DNA of 64,000 nt from positions 61,866-125,865 of the forward strand of contig NZ_LNZB01000051.1 in assembly GCF_001468085.1 (NCBI RefSeq), written 5' to 3'. This DNA comes from Legionella waltersii. GTDB lineage: Bacteria > Pseudomonadota > Gammaproteobacteria > Legionellales > Legionellaceae. A model generated the notes under the pieces. That model worked only from the letters and a program-made list of their open reading frames with translations. It did no database searches and was not told the origin of the DNA. The translations under genes were made by a program, and so were the position numbers. This document shows, one piece after another, positions 28,651 to 39,334 of this stretch; the stretch's first letter is position 1; the number at the start of each line of letters is the position of its first letter.

Positions 28651-29505
28651 ATGAAAGAAGCAGATACCCTACAACGTTTTATATTTGAGCAAGCAAGTAT
28701 TCGCGGAGAAGTTGTTCATATTGAAAACGCTTATCAAACCATCATTAACCAACGAGAGTACCCGCCAATTGTAAAAAACTTATTGGGCGAAGCTCTTGTT
28801 TCCTGTTTGTTGATGGCCAGTAGCATTAAATTTCAGGGAAGCTTAAGCTTGCAGTTTCAAGGGGATGAACGGCTTTCATTATTACTGGTTCAATGTGACC
28901 ATGAACTCAATATACGAGGTTTTGCAAAATTTAAAGAAAACCTTGAAATTATTGATTATGCAACTGCTTTTCTACAGGGGAAAATGGTCATCACCATTTC
29001 TCAAGATAATCAGACCCAAGCTTATCAAAGTTTGATTCCTATACAGTCTACGTCCATGAGCGAAAATCTAATGACCTATTTTGCTCAGTCAGAACAAATT
29101 GCTACTCGTGTTTGGCTGGCAGTGAATGAAGCCTCTGCAGCAGGAATGATATTGCAACTAATGCCTGGCCAAGATACTCAGCATCGCGAACAATTTTGGG
29201 AATATGCGGTTCAACTTGGCCAAACGGTCACTGAAAACGAACTACTCACTATTGATAACAATACATTACTGTATAGACTTTATAATGAAACGGAAATCAG
29301 GATGTTCAACAGTCGACCTATTCGTTTCCAATGCCGATGCAATCCTGAAAAGATTAAGCAAGTTATCACTGTTCTTGGTGAGCAAGAAGCCCAAGAGATT
29401 CTCCAAGAGAAGGGGGCCCTTGAGATCAACTGCGATTTTTGCAATCAAAAGTACACCTATGATTCGATTGATGTTGCAATGTTATTTCACAATAAAAAGG
29501 GATAA
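28651..29505 (+). CDS. hslO: Hsp33 redox-regulated chaperone
   Basis: Hsp33 is a cytoplasmic holdase switched on by oxidation that prevents aggregation during oxidative and heat stress. Its redox switch is the C-terminal zinc site: CRC followed by NPEK, at about residues 228-230, then CDFC about 32 residues later (residues about 261-264), the canonical four cysteines. The 284-residue length matches the family. The start ATG at 28651 begins MKEADTLQRFIFE, in line with the conserved N-terminus, although the ribosome site is weak. It ends one base before the convergent gene at 29507. Confidence 0.94.
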   Translation: MKEADTLQRFIFEQASIRGEVVHIENAYQTIINQREYPPIVKNLLGEALVSCLLMASSIKFQGSLSLQFQGDERLSLLLVQCDHELNIRGFAKFKENLEIIDYATAFLQGKMVITISQDNQTQAYQSLIPIQSTSMSENLMTYFAQSEQIATRVWLAVNEASAAGMILQLMPGQDTQHREQFWEYAVQLGQTVTENELLTIDNNTLLYRLYNETEIRMFNSRPIRFQCRCNPEKIKQVITVLGEQEAQEILQEKGALEINCDFCNQKYTYDSIDVAMLFHNKKG

Positions 29506-29506
29506 A

Positions 29507-30004
29507 TTATTGCATCGTCAAATCTGGGTTTGATAGAACCCCTGTTTTGACTTCGCTAAACAAATGATATTCCCCTCTCATGGCTTGCAAAATTTGTTGT
29601 AAAGTAACAAATTGTGCACTTAATTGAAAATAGAGATCTGCCATTTTTCTGTCATGCATCTCCCCAACTGTCAAATAAGCAGCTTGACCCATGTCAGAAA
29701 AATAACTTAAGCTCACATGGCGTCTTCTAGCCATTCCGGGAAATAGCCCACAAAACAACAAACTTTTGTCACCGACATCACGTAATAATTCAACCTGTAA
29801 TTGACGTGGTTTGTGCATGGACTCGAGAAAGTCCAAAGCCACAACCGATTCAATTAATTTTGTACCTTGAGAAAAGCGCATGAGTAAAAATACTAAGTAG
29901 CTTTCAGTATTTTCATTAAGAACAAGCCTTGTTGAGGCTTGCGCTTCATTAACCAAAGCATGCCATTGGCTAATGTCAGTGGGATGTAAAATTAATTGCT
30001 CCAT
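29507..30004 (-). CDS. Conserved hypothetical protein, 165 residues
   Basis: A soluble alpha/beta protein that I cannot name. Its order of short helices and strands and the segment LQVELLRDVGDKSLLFCGLFPGMARRRHVS suggest a conserved housekeeping-type protein of gamma-proteobacteria, without motifs that suggest an activity. GGGGAT lies 5 bases before the ATG. It is convergent with hslO; stops almost touch. A MITE lies 84 bases upstream of its start, beyond any likely core promoter. Confidence 0.6.
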   Translation of the reverse strand: MEQLILHPTDISQWHALVNEAQASTRLVLNENTESYLVFLLMRFSQGTKLIESVVALDFLESMHKPRQLQVELLRDVGDKSLLFCGLFPGMARRRHVSLSYFSDMGQAAYLTVGEMHDRKMADLYFQLSAQFVTLQQILQAMRGEYHLFSEVKTGVLSNPDLTMQ

Positions 30005-30087
30005 AATCTATCCCCTTTTTTACTTCTTACTATTAGTCTAGCAAATTAAATACCAATAGTTTGATTAATCCATAAAATTCTATTACA

Positions 30088-30333
30088 CAGGACTTCTAAA
30101 TAACTCCCTTCAATTTCCCCTTCGCCCCAGGAATGTGGAGAAAGGTTCCGAAGGGCGGATGAAGGGTTGATTGTTTGAAGTTATCTATTTTATGTGGAGC
30201 ACTTGATGCTTGAAATGCTTACTAGAAACCCCAAGGTCGAGACAAAAGAACTTTTTAATGAGGGAGTTTGGGCTAAATGACCGAATTAAAAATTTCTTTT
30301 AACAAAGCGATTGGGGTTTTTCGTAAGTCCTGT
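30088..30333. mobile_element. MITE-like element, copy 2 (long form, 246 bp)
   Basis: Ends are ACAGGACTT at 30088-30096 and AAGTCCTGT at 30325-30333, an exact 9-bp inverted pair. A 3-bp direct repeat TAC flanks it (30085-30087 and 30334-30336). The left half matches copy 1 and the right half matches the whole of copy 3. No coding capacity. The right end stands 30 bases before the next gene, so the insertion may supply or disrupt that gene's 5' region. Confidence 0.85.
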
Positions 30334-30362
30334 TACAGTTGATATTCAACGTTATATGGGAT

Positions 30363-31697
30363 ATGCGGATGGCTAGGCAATGGGATTCTTTGACCAGAAA
30401 AGTCTTTGATAAGATACGCCCACCAAATTCCTTATGGGAAACACTGATACACAATGTGGTTGCTGCTTATACCTCCCCCTCAAAGAAGTTGTTGGACAAA
30501 TACCCCGTTAATCAGCCCAACTCGACAACACCTGATTCTAGAACATCGCTCGTAGAACTTGATTTGATGGATAGTTCTAATCTATTTGCATTTATTCAAG
30601 CTATTTTGATTCTCTGCAATCCAACTCAAGAATGTACTTTTGCATTATTATGTGCGGAACAACTGGACCGCCGACTTAGTGCTGATGCTTCAAAATTTGA
30701 GTTAAATCAAGAACTATTTATCCTAAGCCATCCTGCCCATGAATTATTTAAAGGTAAGGAAAAATTTAAACACTTACTGGACATCATTTTTATTTGTGCA
30801 ATTCATGCGTCTAAGCTTGATGAAGAAAAGAGTGATATGTACTTGTCAGATTTCAATGTGTCCCTTTTATTTAAAAGGGGCGACAATGACTACTTTAAAT
30901 ACCGCTATGAAATACCTGAGTTAAGATCCTTAGAACTACAACATTTAAAAGCTATAGAATACAACAGTTACCCTTCAATTGAGGGCTTAAATGAAGAACG
31001 GGCGAAAGCTATTTTTCAACTGTCAATCCAATTGCAACACATTGAAGGCAGAAAGCTAGAAACGGCCCGATTAATCGAATTTTTATATCAATATCTTGAT
31101 ATTAATGCACTTTGGGATTTATTAAAAAAACTCTCTGATCATACACCATGGTCTGGCAAAGAAAGTGATTTCTATCAAAAAATCCCTAACAATTTTCATC
31201 TCTACGTCATGTACGCAATCCATTTTGTACAATTCAACCACGCTCCATCTCAAATCCCTCACAAACCATTGATTTCAAACACGTCGAAGGAGCAAATTCC
31301 TGAGAGTACTCATCGATCTCGAGGAGCTATGACATCTCTTGTAGATGATTCAACTGTTTCAAGCCCATCTGACAACGCTCTGCTTTCAGTCAAGTTAATA
31401 AAACAAGAAAAACGAAATCCCTCTAAACACTCTATTTTGAAGAATTTACAACAAAAATTGGCGGAAATAGACAGCCTAGATGAGTTGTATAGACATCGTA
31501 TAGCCTTCAAAAAAGGCGAAGACTATAAGCTACTCCTTAAAAATCAACATTCGATTTATAATTTATTTGGCAGATCAATCAATTTCAAAAAAGAAGTCAA
31601 ACAACTTTACCATCAAGCCGCCTCTAGAATTCTTGATAATGAGCAACATCATCACTCATCTGTAAATCCAAGCAGTCATTTTAACCATTTGGATTAA
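30363..31697 (+). CDS. Hypothetical protein, start next to a MITE
   Basis: A soluble, largely helical protein of about 444 residues that I do not recognise. Residues about 60-250 hold long hydrophobic helices ([26 protein letters not shown]); a Ser/Thr-rich linker runs from about 300 to 345; and the last 100 residues are basic and helical, ending in a His-rich tail. The frame opens with TTG at 30339, only six bases after the end of the MITE, and ATGs stand at 30363 and 30369 without a ribosome site. The native start or promoter may therefore have been removed by the insertion. Composition and orphan position would fit an effector, with no direct evidence. Confidence 0.55.
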   Translation: MRMARQWDSLTRKVFDKIRPPNSLWETLIHNVVAAYTSPSKKLLDKYPVNQPNSTTPDSRTSLVELDLMDSSNLFAFIQAILILCNPTQECTFALLCAEQLDRRLSADASKFELNQELFILSHPAHELFKGKEKFKHLLDIIFICAIHASKLDEEKSDMYLSDFNVSLLFKRGDNDYFKYRYEIPELRSLELQHLKAIEYNSYPSIEGLNEERAKAIFQLSIQLQHIEGRKLETARLIEFLYQYLDINALWDLLKKLSDHTPWSGKESDFYQKIPNNFHLYVMYAIHFVQFNHAPSQIPHKPLISNTSKEQIPESTHRSRGAMTSLVDDSTVSSPSDNALLSVKLIKQEKRNPSKHSILKNLQQKLAEIDSLDELYRHRIAFKKGEDYKLLLKNQHSIYNLFGRSINFKKEVKQLYHQAASRILDNEQHHHSSVNPSSHFNHLD

Positions 31698-32680
31698 TTA
31701 ACCTCACTATTAGCCGTTAAGTTGTGGATTGATTTCCACTCTGACCATGTTCCTTTATACCCTTGTAGAGACTCGCGAGCATAGTCATAAAAATGGGTTA
31801 AAAATTCAACTCTCTCCGCATAGTACTGAGAAAGCTCTGGAACGGTTCTATCAATGACCATGAGATTATAAAATGGAGATATAGAAGCTTGTCTGGCTAT
31901 TATGTCTTCAAAACTCACTTTATCTGCATTTTTTAGCATATCAAAAAGAGCAAAAATGGTGGTTGTTCTTCCCTTGCCTCCACGGCAATGAACATGATAC
32001 CAAGTGTCTTCTGGGTTACTTTTGACGATGGAAATAAAGGCATCTACCTCTGAATCTAAAGGAGCTCGATGATCGGTTATGTAGAGCCGACGATAGTCAA
32101 ACCCCATTCGCTTGACGTAGTAATTCTCATCATGAACAACACCAACAGCCATAGAGCGCCCGTGCGAGAAATCCTTTGCTCTGTATTGGCTTACCGTCAA
32201 AATACCATTCACCTTTTTCTTTTCTTTTAAACCATTTAACCAATTTGATTGATCTTTTAAGCTTTGCTCATTGTTCTTCTCTAAATTGATCCAATTGTAT
32301 GAGCTCACTAAGGTTATCGCTCTTCCATTCAAATAACCATGACTCTCTTGGCGCAGATCTAAAACAATGACCTTTCTTTCCGGATTTGTCACGTGCTCCT
32401 TGATGTAATTGGCGATAAAGGCCCAACCTTTTTCACTAGGTTCTTCACTCCCCGAAACATTTAAACGATGAATACCTTCTATATTTCCTGGATAAGAATG
32501 AGCTATGAATTCAGCGTCTCTAAACCATAGAATGGGTGAAAATTTGGTTTTGCTGTCAAGAACGATACACGGTTTTTCTGGAGTAGAATCACAACTTTCA
32601 TTTGAAAAGGGTATTGAAGCGAAGGAAGGTAGCATAAACAGCCACAAACAGATTATCTGAATCCATTTAAATCGAAGCAT
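31694..32680 (-). CDS. PTP-like myo-inositol phosphatase (phytase type), exported
   Basis: A cysteine phosphatase with the CX5R loop: [11 protein letters not shown] places the nucleophile Cys232 and Arg238 (numbered from ATG 32680). [14 protein letters not shown] at about residues 105-118 matches the hallmark of protein tyrosine phosphatase-like inositol phosphatases, and the loop form H-C-x-x-G-x-G-R-T-T-T is also that of PTP-like phytases. A signal peptide (residues about 1-22, [12 protein letters not shown]) predicts export to the periplasm or outside. The frame extends to 32725, but AAAAGGAT 5 bases before ATG 32680 and the signal peptide decide the start. It overlaps the stop of the convergent gene by 4 bases. 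Substrate could be inositol phosphates or phosphotyrosine. Confidence 0.82.
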   Translation of the reverse strand: MLRFKWIQIICLWLFMLPSFASIPFSNESCDSTPEKPCIVLDSKTKFSPILWFRDAEFIAHSYPGNIEGIHRLNVSGSEEPSEKGWAFIANYIKEHVTNPERKVIVLDLRQESHGYLNGRAITLVSSYNWINLEKNNEQSLKDQSNWLNGLKEKKKVNGILTVSQYRAKDFSHGRSMAVGVVHDENYYVKRMGFDYRRLYITDHRAPLDSEVDAFISIVKSNPEDTWYHVHCRGGKGRTTTIFALFDMLKNADKVSFEDIIARQASISPFYNLMVIDRTVPELSQYYAERVEFLTHFYDYARESLQGYKGTWSEWKSIHNLTANSEVN

Positions 32681-32785
32681 ATTAAATCCTTTTAATAAAA
32701 TCAGCTCCATTCTAGTGAAAGGCAAATGCTACTTCAAGATCTTAATAACACTTATCGCGCACTGGGCTTTATCGAGCATTTCGTG

Positions 32786-32791
32786 TATAAT
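32786..32791 (+). promoter_or_regulatory. Possible -10 element of typA
   Basis: TATAAT preceded by GTG lies about 60 bases before the typA ATG in an AT-rich gap. No clear -35 hexamer was found at the right distance, so the assignment is tentative. Confidence 0.3.
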
Positions 32792-32849
32792 TTAAAATCT
32801 TTGAACAAACATCCGCTATATTCTCCAAATCCCCAATGAAAGGTTTTTT

Positions 32850-34676
32850 ATGATTGATAAAATTCGCAATATTGCCATCATTGCTCACGTTGACCATGGC
32901 AAAACAACACTAGTAGATAAGCTCTTACAACAAACAGGTACTCTTAATGAAAGAGCACCTAAAGTAGAACGAGTTATGGACTCCAATGCCCTTGAAAAGG
33001 AGCGTGGAATAACCATTCTGGCAAAAAACACCTGCGTGTATTGGAACGGTTACCAAATTAATATCGTTGATACCCCCGGACATGCTGATTTCGGCGGGGA
33101 GGTTGAACGAATTCTATCCATGGTCGACAGCGTCCTGTTGTTGGTGGATGCCGTTGATGGCCCTATGCCACAGACCCGTTTTGTCACCCAAAAAGCCTTT
33201 GCACGAGGTTTAAACCCGATTGTCGTCATCAATAAAATTGACCGACCAGGAGCAAGACCTGACTGGGTTATGGAGCAAGTATTTGATTTATTTGATAATT
33301 TAGGGGCAAATGACACTCAACTGGATTTCCCAGTAGTCTACGCTTCAGCTTTAAATGGTTATGCCAAACTCAATTTAGAAGACGACTCAACAGACATGGT
33401 TCCATTGTTGCAGACGATAGTGGAAAAGGTTTCACCCCCCGATGTTGACTCCAATGGACCTTTCCAAATGCAAATCAGTTCGCTGGATTATTCGTCTTAT
33501 GTTGGAACCATTGGCATCGGTCGTATTACCAGAGGGCAAATAAAAGCCAAATCTCCGGTTAAAATAATTGATAAAGATGGCAACATGCGTAGTGGTCGAT
33601 TATTGCAATTGCTGGGATTTAAGGGACTGGAACGCGTTGAGGTAGAAGAAGCAGGAGCAGGGGATATTGTTGCAATTACAGGGATAGAAAACTTGAATAT
33701 CTCAGACACAATTTGTGATCCGAATCAGGTTGAAGCTCTACCTGCTCTGATGGTTGATGAGCCAACCATCAGCATGACATTCCAAGTCAATGACTCACCA
33801 TTAGCTGGCCAAGAAGGCAAATTTGTCACTTCACGAAAAATTCGTGAACGCCTAAATACAGAACTACTTCATAATGTCGCCTTAAAAGTAGAAGATTGCG
33901 ATGACCCCGATAAATTCAAAGTATCTGGACGTGGTGAATTGCATTTGTCGATTCTCATCGAGACCATGCGCCGCGAGGGATACGAACTCGCAATCAGCAA
34001 ACCTGAAGTGATTATTCGTGAAGTAGATGGTGAACAACAAGAACCTTATGAACGTCTGACTGTCGATGTTGAAGAATCCAATCAAGGTACTATCATGGAA
34101 AAACTAGGTGAACGCCGTGGGGAACTCCAAAACATGGTGCCCGATGGAAAAGGTCGAGTGCGTTTAGACTACATCATTCCAACACGGGGATTAATTGGCT
34201 TCCACACCGAGTTTTTATCTTGCACCTCTGGAACAGGATTGATGTATCACGTGTTTGAACATTATGGCCCCTTCTTCAAAGGCCGTCTTGGAAAACGAAT
34301 CAATGGCGTGTTAATCGCCAATTGCGCCGGTGTAGCAAGAGCCTTTGCTCTCTTTAATCTCCAGGAACGTGGCAGATTATTTGTAGAACACCAATCCGTT
34401 TGTTATGAAGGCATGCTTGTAGGTATTCACGCCAGAGACAATGACTTGGTCGTGAATGTCACCAAAGAAAAGCAATTAACGAATATTCGGGCATCCGGTT
34501 CAGATGAAAATATTATTTTGACTCCTCCAGTTAAATTTTCACTTGAACAAGCGTTAGAATTTATAGATGATGATGAATTAGTTGAGGTGACACCTCTTTC
34601 TATTCGTTTACGCAAAAAAGCATTAAAGGAGCATGAGAGAAAGAAAGCGTCACGAGCTGCCTCCAGTGAAGAATAA
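32850..34676 (+). CDS. typA: Ribosome-associated GTPase TypA/BipA
   Basis: TypA is an EF-G-like translational GTPase that assists 50S assembly, mainly at low temperature and under stress. G1 is [10 protein letters not shown] at residues 12-21, G2 ERGIT at about 51-55, G3 DTPGHADF at about 73-80 and G4 NKID at about 127-130; the C-terminal domains retain [10 protein letters not shown] and the TypA-specific [15 protein letters not shown] region. The 608-residue length is normal. It is the first gene of typA-nadK-recN, with 6 bases to nadK. Confidence 0.96.
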   Translation: MIDKIRNIAIIAHVDHGKTTLVDKLLQQTGTLNERAPKVERVMDSNALEKERGITILAKNTCVYWNGYQINIVDTPGHADFGGEVERILSMVDSVLLLVDAVDGPMPQTRFVTQKAFARGLNPIVVINKIDRPGARPDWVMEQVFDLFDNLGANDTQLDFPVVYASALNGYAKLNLEDDSTDMVPLLQTIVEKVSPPDVDSNGPFQMQISSLDYSSYVGTIGIGRITRGQIKAKSPVKIIDKDGNMRSGRLLQLLGFKGLERVEVEEAGAGDIVAITGIENLNISDTICDPNQVEALPALMVDEPTISMTFQVNDSPLAGQEGKFVTSRKIRERLNTELLHNVALKVEDCDDPDKFKVSGRGELHLSILIETMRREGYELAISKPEVIIREVDGEQQEPYERLTVDVEESNQGTIMEKLGERRGELQNMVPDGKGRVRLDYIIPTRGLIGFHTEFLSCTSGTGLMYHVFEHYGPFFKGRLGKRINGVLIANCAGVARAFALFNLQERGRLFVEHQSVCYEGMLVGIHARDNDLVVNVTKEKQLTNIRASGSDENIILTPPVKFSLEQALEFIDDDELVEVTPLSIRLRKKALKEHERKKASRAASSEE

Positions 34677-34682
34677 GAAAAA

Positions 34683-35573
34683 ATGAAAAAACAACAATTT
34701 AAACGAGCCATTTTATATGCTCGTCAACACCGAGCAAACTTAGGTGTAAGTGAAAGCTTGCACCGATTGCTTGATTATTTGAAGACACTAAACATTGAAA
34801 TTGTTCAAGATCAGGAAACATCAGCCTGGTTTGATATCGATATACCAGTCATACCTAGAGAAAAGATGGGGGATAAAAGTGATTTGATCATCGTGATTGG
34901 CGGTGATGGAAGTTTACTTTCAGCCTCACGCATGGCCATACAAGTCAATGTCCCTGTTATAGGAATCAACAGAGGGCGTCTTGGGTTTTTAACAGACATC
35001 TTACCTCAGGATATTGAAACTCATTTAGGCCCTGTTTTGCATGGAGAATATGAAGAAGAGAAACGCTTCTTGTTACATGCTCGTATTTCTGATGGTGATC
35101 ACACGTATTTTGAAAGTGACGCACTGAACGACGTGGTCTTAGGCAAAGGAAGCGATACTCACCTTGTTGAGTTCGATGTCTATATTAATCACCAATTAGT
35201 CAGTCATTATCGTTCAGATGGTATGATACTTTCAACTCCAACAGGATCCACTGCTTATGCACTGTCTGCTGGTGGTCCAATCATGCACCCACACCTAAAT
35301 GCCATTGTTTTAGTCCCCATGTTTTCTCATAGCCTTAGTTCACGCCCATTAGTCATTGATGGTGAATCGAAAATTGAGTTACACATTAGTGAGTTTAATG
35401 ATACCGATTTAAGAGTAAGCTGTGACGGTCATGAGTCCAAAATGGTCAAGCCAGGACAAAAGGTTTCCATTCATAAGAATGGAAGCCAATTAAGATTGCT
35501 GCATCCCCTTGATTACCATTATTATGAAACTCTACGGAGTAAACTTGGCTGGGAAACAAAACATCAGGGATAA
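34683..35573 (+). CDS. nadK: NAD kinase
   Basis: NadK phosphorylates NAD to NADP with ATP. The conserved GGDGS loop is at about residues 74-78, [10 protein letters not shown] at about 98-107, and the substrate region [21 protein letters not shown] at about 178-198 (read as two overlapping pieces). The 296-residue length is typical. It is located between typA and recN with gaps of 6 and 3 bases, so the three are co-transcribed; nadK next to recN is a common gamma-proteobacterial arrangement. Confidence 0.95.
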   Translation: MKKQQFKRAILYARQHRANLGVSESLHRLLDYLKTLNIEIVQDQETSAWFDIDIPVIPREKMGDKSDLIIVIGGDGSLLSASRMAIQVNVPVIGINRGRLGFLTDILPQDIETHLGPVLHGEYEEEKRFLLHARISDGDHTYFESDALNDVVLGKGSDTHLVEFDVYINHQLVSHYRSDGMILSTPTGSTAYALSAGGPIMHPHLNAIVLVPMFSHSLSSRPLVIDGESKIELHISEFNDTDLRVSCDGHESKMVKPGQKVSIHKNGSQLRLLHPLDYHYYETLRSKLGWETKHQG

Positions 35574-35576
35574 ATC

Positions 35577-37244
35577 ATGCTCACGACATTGCGCATCGAA
35601 CACTTCGCCATTGTGAAACAACTAGAACTTGATTTTAAACAAGGGATGACTGCCTTTACCGGCGAAACCGGGGCAGGGAAATCAATTATGATCGATGCCT
35701 TGATGCTTGCCTTAGGTGGAAGAGCAGACAGCTCGGTCATTCGTCCTGGTGCTGAAAAGTGTGATATTACCGCAGGATTTTATTTTGAGAACTCCTCTGA
35801 ACCAGCTCTCTGGCTTGCTGAACATGATATCCCTTGTGAAGAGGGCGAAATTTATTTAAGGCGTATTATTTATCCCGAAGGGCGATCAAAATCCTATATT
35901 AATGGCCAACCTTTCCCTTTGCAAAAAATTAAAGAATTAAGTGAAAAGTTGGTCCATATTCATGGTCAACACCAACACCAAACATTACTGTTGCATGCCA
36001 CTCACAGAGAACAACTTGATCGATTTGCTAATCATGATCAACTTTTAGATAAGGTTAAAACACTCTATAAACAATGCCAGCAAATTCAAAATGAGATAAA
36101 CACGTTAGAAAACCAAGAGCAACAAGCTGATCGAATCAAGTTACTGCAATTTCAAATTGACGAATTAAGTACTCTTGATCTTCAAGAGGGTGAAGCAGAG
36201 CAATTGCATCAAGAACACCAGTTACTGCATCATGCAAAAGAATATTTGGAATATGGCGAACGCATTTCAAACCTTCTAAATGGGGATGATCAGGGCAATA
36301 TTTGTTCTGGATTGAACCAAATTACTCAACTCCTGCAACAGCTACCGCAAGATCACCCGTCGATTAAAAACTGTCATGAGTTAATTAACTCCGCTCTGAT
36401 TCAATGTGAAGAATCCATTGATGAACTTAGACAATTTGCAGATCGAATCCAGCTTGATCCAGAGCGTTTACATCAAGTAGAAGAAAGAATGAGCGCCATA
36501 CATCATTTGGCTAGAAAATATCACCTAGACAGTAGTCAACTTGTAAATCATCAGCAGTCTTTGCAAGAAGAGTTAGAGACCTTACAACATTTAGAGAGTA
36601 AATTAGCTCATTTACAATTACAAATGGCTAAATTGAATAAAGAATATGATGAAGCTGCCCAAGAGTTAAGAGAGTCTAGGCAGTTGCATGCAAAAAAATT
36701 AGCTCAAGACATTACTCAATCGATACAACAATTAGGGATGCCAAAAGGTTGGATTCAGGTTGATTTGTCTCCTTTGGATAAAATGCACGTTCATGGTTAT
36801 GACAAAGTAGAATATAAAGTATGTACCAATCCTGGAATGGTGCCTGACTCACTCAGTAAAATAGCATCAGGTGGAGAGCTTTCAAGAATTAGTTTAGCCA
36901 TTCAGATGATCACTGCTCAAAAAGGCTCAACCCCTACCCTGCTGTTTGATGAAGTGGATGTTGGAATAGGCGGGTCTACAGCAGCATTAGTAGGGCAAAT
37001 GTTACGTAAGCTAGGTGATCGATTGCAACTATTTTGTGTTACCCATCAAGCTCAAGTGGCTGCATCGGCGCACCATCATTTTAAAGTTGAGAAGAAAAGC
37101 GATCAAAGCCAAACTTACACAACAATAGCAGCTCTCAGTCCAAATGAGAAAGTGAATGAAATCGCTCGCATGCTAGGCGGACTAACGATTACAGAGCAAA
37201 CATTGTCCCACGCAAGGGAACTTTTAGAGCAAAGTAGCGTATAG
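35577..37244 (+). CDS. recN: DNA repair protein RecN
   Basis: RecN is an SMC-like ATPase that gathers DNA ends during double-strand break repair. Walker A GETGAGKS is at residues 30-37, the ABC signature ASGGELSRISLA is at about 429-440 and Walker B LLFDEVDVGIGG at about 459-470. The central part is a long glutamine-rich coiled coil, as expected. The 555 residues match the family. Last gene of typA-nadK-recN; an AT-rich gap of 100 bases separates it from the cold-shock gene. No LexA box was sought in detail. Confidence 0.95.
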   Translation: MLTTLRIEHFAIVKQLELDFKQGMTAFTGETGAGKSIMIDALMLALGGRADSSVIRPGAEKCDITAGFYFENSSEPALWLAEHDIPCEEGEIYLRRIIYPEGRSKSYINGQPFPLQKIKELSEKLVHIHGQHQHQTLLLHATHREQLDRFANHDQLLDKVKTLYKQCQQIQNEINTLENQEQQADRIKLLQFQIDELSTLDLQEGEAEQLHQEHQLLHHAKEYLEYGERISNLLNGDDQGNICSGLNQITQLLQQLPQDHPSIKNCHELINSALIQCEESIDELRQFADRIQLDPERLHQVEERMSAIHHLARKYHLDSSQLVNHQQSLQEELETLQHLESKLAHLQLQMAKLNKEYDEAAQELRESRQLHAKKLAQDITQSIQQLGMPKGWIQVDLSPLDKMHVHGYDKVEYKVCTNPGMVPDSLSKIASGGELSRISLAIQMITAQKGSTPTLLFDEVDVGIGGSTAALVGQMLRKLGDRLQLFCVTHQAQVAASAHHHFKVEKKSDQSQTYTTIAALSPNEKVNEIARMLGGLTITEQTLSHARELLEQSSV

Positions 37245-37344
37245 TTGTTAATAAATTCTTAATAAATGAAAAAAATTCATTAAAAAAACAGCACAATTAT
37301 TAAAATAATGCTACAATGGCAGAGTAACAATTTAGGAAATTAAC

Positions 37345-37551
37345 ATGTCAGATAAAATTCGCGGTACAGTAAAGTGGTTTAATGAGTCCAAAGGTTTCGG
37401 TTTTCTTGAAAGTGGCGGAAAAGATTATTTTGTGCACTACAGTGCTATCCAAGGCAATGGTTTCAAAACCCTAGCTGAAGGTGCCACTGTAATGTTTAAA
37501 GCTTGCAGCGGACAAAAAGGCCCACAAGCTGAAGAAGTTGAAGTAGTCTAA
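37345..37551 (+). CDS. Cold-shock domain protein (CspA family)
   Basis: A 68-residue OB-fold single-stranded nucleic acid binding protein. RNP1 is KGFGFLE and RNP2 is DYFVHYS, followed by the usual G-x-K-T-L-x-E-G loop. These proteins melt RNA structure, and a constitutive or stationary role is as likely as cold induction. TACAAT at 37312-37317 could be its -10 element. A strong terminator follows, so it is a single-gene unit. Confidence 0.92.
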   Translation: MSDKIRGTVKWFNESKGFGFLESGGKDYFVHYSAIQGNGFKTLAEGATVMFKACSGQKGPQAEEVEVV

Positions 37552-37561
37552 ATAATATATC

Positions 37562-37617
37562 AAGCCCTGTTAACTCTTTTAATGATAATACTATCTCTTA
37601 AGAAACAGGGCTTTTTT
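37562..37617 (+). terminator. Rho-independent terminator of the cold-shock gene
   Basis: AAGCCCTGTT at 37562-37571 pairs with AACAGGGCTT at 37604-37613, followed by a T run to 37617. The loop is about 32 bases and unusually long, but the stem and T tract are clear. Confidence 0.85.
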
Positions 37618-37689
37618 ATTGCCTAAATGTTCTCTTTTTATCTCTTAACAACCCTCAAAATCTCATTTATATCCTATCCGCTCCCTTAT

Positions 37690-37903
37690 GGCCGAAGAAT
37701 CGACTCATTTTTAAAATGGGTATTTATACCAAAGGTAGGGTGCCTCGCCGAATGGCGTTGCCTTAAGCGATGTCATTAGGTTCTTCTATACGGCCAGCAT
37801 CGCTCCGCTTGCTGACGCGCGCGGCTCGGCTCTTTCTTTGCTGTCTGAATCGAATCCTAGTCACATCGGGGAGTGAACCGAGCCGCGCGTGTCAGCAAGC
37901 GGA
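37690..37903. repeat. Inverted copy of the left-end dispersed repeat, ending in a palindrome
   Basis: About 37705-37882 matches the reverse complement of 1-255 of this window, including one 78-bp unit. The right end adds a second arm, so 37804-37829 (TCCGCTTGCTGACGCGCGCG onward) and 37878-37903 form an almost perfect 26-bp inverted repeat. No protein is encoded. Confidence 0.8.
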
Positions 37904-37945
37904 TAAGGAACTATCCGCTTTCACGAATGACCCTTCTGGATTAGG

Positions 37946-37974
37946 GGGGACGGACCCCAGTGGGGTCCGTCCCC
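37946..37974. repeat. REP-like palindrome GGGGACGGACCCC
   Basis: Two exact 13-bp arms, GGGGACGGACCCC and its complement, flank the loop AGT. The same palindrome occurs at 63652-63681. Short GC-rich palindromes of this kind in an AT-rich genome resemble REP sequences moved by REP-associated transposases; none is present in the window. It lies between the cold-shock gene and the CtlX-like gene. Confidence 0.8.
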
Positions 37975-38108
37975 ATTTTGCACCCATTTTGCAACACAAA
38001 GCAAACTGAGCTGCGACCTTAAGAGAGCCTATAAACAACTGTCCTGCATTTGCAAATCAATAAAAATTAGGATTACTATATCCTCTTTCATCGCAAACAA
38101 AGAGGGTT

Positions 38109-39029
38109 ATGTCGCTCATGTCAAACAAACGCTCTACCGTATTGATGGTTCCACCTGAAGGATTTCAATACAATCACGAAACCGCTAAAAGCAACTCCTT
38201 TCAGTCTTTGTTAATGAGCGATCAAATTAAGCAAAGTGCTATGCAAGAATTTAATAGCATGGTCTTGCAATTAAAAGCATCAGGTATTGAAGTACTCTTA
38301 TTGCATCAGGACCACTCTCTTCCAGATGCTGTTTTTCCCAACAACTGGTTTTCAACTCACATCAACTCTAATGGAAAAAACGTTCTTATTATTTACCCCA
38401 TGCTCACGCCAAACAGACAAAAGGAAGTAAATCTCGAAGGGCTGTTGGATGTGCTAACGAAAGCTAATTTTCAAGTTGATGAAATAGTTGATCTAAGAGA
38501 AAATAACTCGCAAGTGTTGGAAGGCACAGGAAGTCTAGTACTGGATAGAGAAAATCGCTGTTTATACGCAGCCCTGTCCCCTAGAACTCATTCAGAATTA
38601 GTGATGCAAGTTGCAAACATTATTGACTACGAACCTTTTTTATTTGATAGCATCGATAAAAACAATCAACCGATTTATCACACGAACGTCATGATGAGTA
38701 TCACTAAGCATTATGTCATCATCTGCTTAGACTCCATCATAGACAACATTCAAAGAGAAGCTCTAGTACAAAGTTTCCACCGCTCAGACAAAGAAATCAT
38801 CGATATTACCTTGCAACAAGTTGAACAAATGTGCGGGAATGTTTTGGAGTTAATTGATGAAAGGGGAGAAAGCCAATTAATTCTGTCATCGAGAGCTCAT
38901 CAACACTTTCGGGCCGAGCAATTAGAGATTATCCAAAGATATTCTAAACTCTTACCAATACATATTCCTACGATAGAAAAGGTAGGTGGCGGCAGCACTC
39001 GGTGTAAAATGGCTGAAATTATCTATTAA
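38109..39029 (+). CDS. CtlX-like guanidino-group hydrolase (arginine deiminase-related)
   Basis: A member of the pentein fold related to arginine deiminase and dimethylarginine hydrolase, resembling the CtlX group. Landmarks are PDAVFPNNWFSTH at about residues 76-88, LEGTGSLVLDR at about 137-147, HTNVMM at about 196-201, and the C-terminal GGGSTRCKMAEI, where the Cys near residue 301 is the nucleophile. Together they give the pentein Asp/Glu, His and Cys set. It likely acts on citrulline, arginine or a methylated arginine. ATGs stand at 38109 and 38118; the GAGGG upstream fits the second better (about 11 bases). Single gene. Confidence 0.85.
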   Translation: MSLMSNKRSTVLMVPPEGFQYNHETAKSNSFQSLLMSDQIKQSAMQEFNSMVLQLKASGIEVLLLHQDHSLPDAVFPNNWFSTHINSNGKNVLIIYPMLTPNRQKEVNLEGLLDVLTKANFQVDEIVDLRENNSQVLEGTGSLVLDRENRCLYAALSPRTHSELVMQVANIIDYEPFLFDSIDKNNQPIYHTNVMMSITKHYVIICLDSIIDNIQREALVQSFHRSDKEIIDITLQQVEQMCGNVLELIDERGESQLILSSRAHQHFRAEQLEIIQRYSKLLPIHIPTIEKVGGGSTRCKMAEIIY

Positions 39030-39334
39030 CACATATAATAGACTAAATGATTTAATTTTATAGACCAGGACATACAAAAAACTCATTAAGTATGACTTAC
39101 ACTCGATACATGCTCTGCATAATTGGTGAGTGTATAGTTACCTGACTACTCAACAAATATTAGCAATAATCTTATCAGCCCAATGGCCTTATTGAGCAGG
39201 TTTTAGTCAAATGCTATAAAAGTCGAATTTATATAGAATTTCGGGCTGAAACTCACAAAAGAGATAGGAAACTTTCATTTTTGCTCTATTTATGATAATA
39301 TTGATCATCTTTTACCTATTTATTGGGGTTTTAA
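39030..39334. other. AT-rich intergenic region
   Basis: About 300 bases between two co-directional genes. I see no gene, strong hairpin or known repeat. GGGG before the ATG at 39335 is the likely ribosome site of the next gene. Confidence 0.5.
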
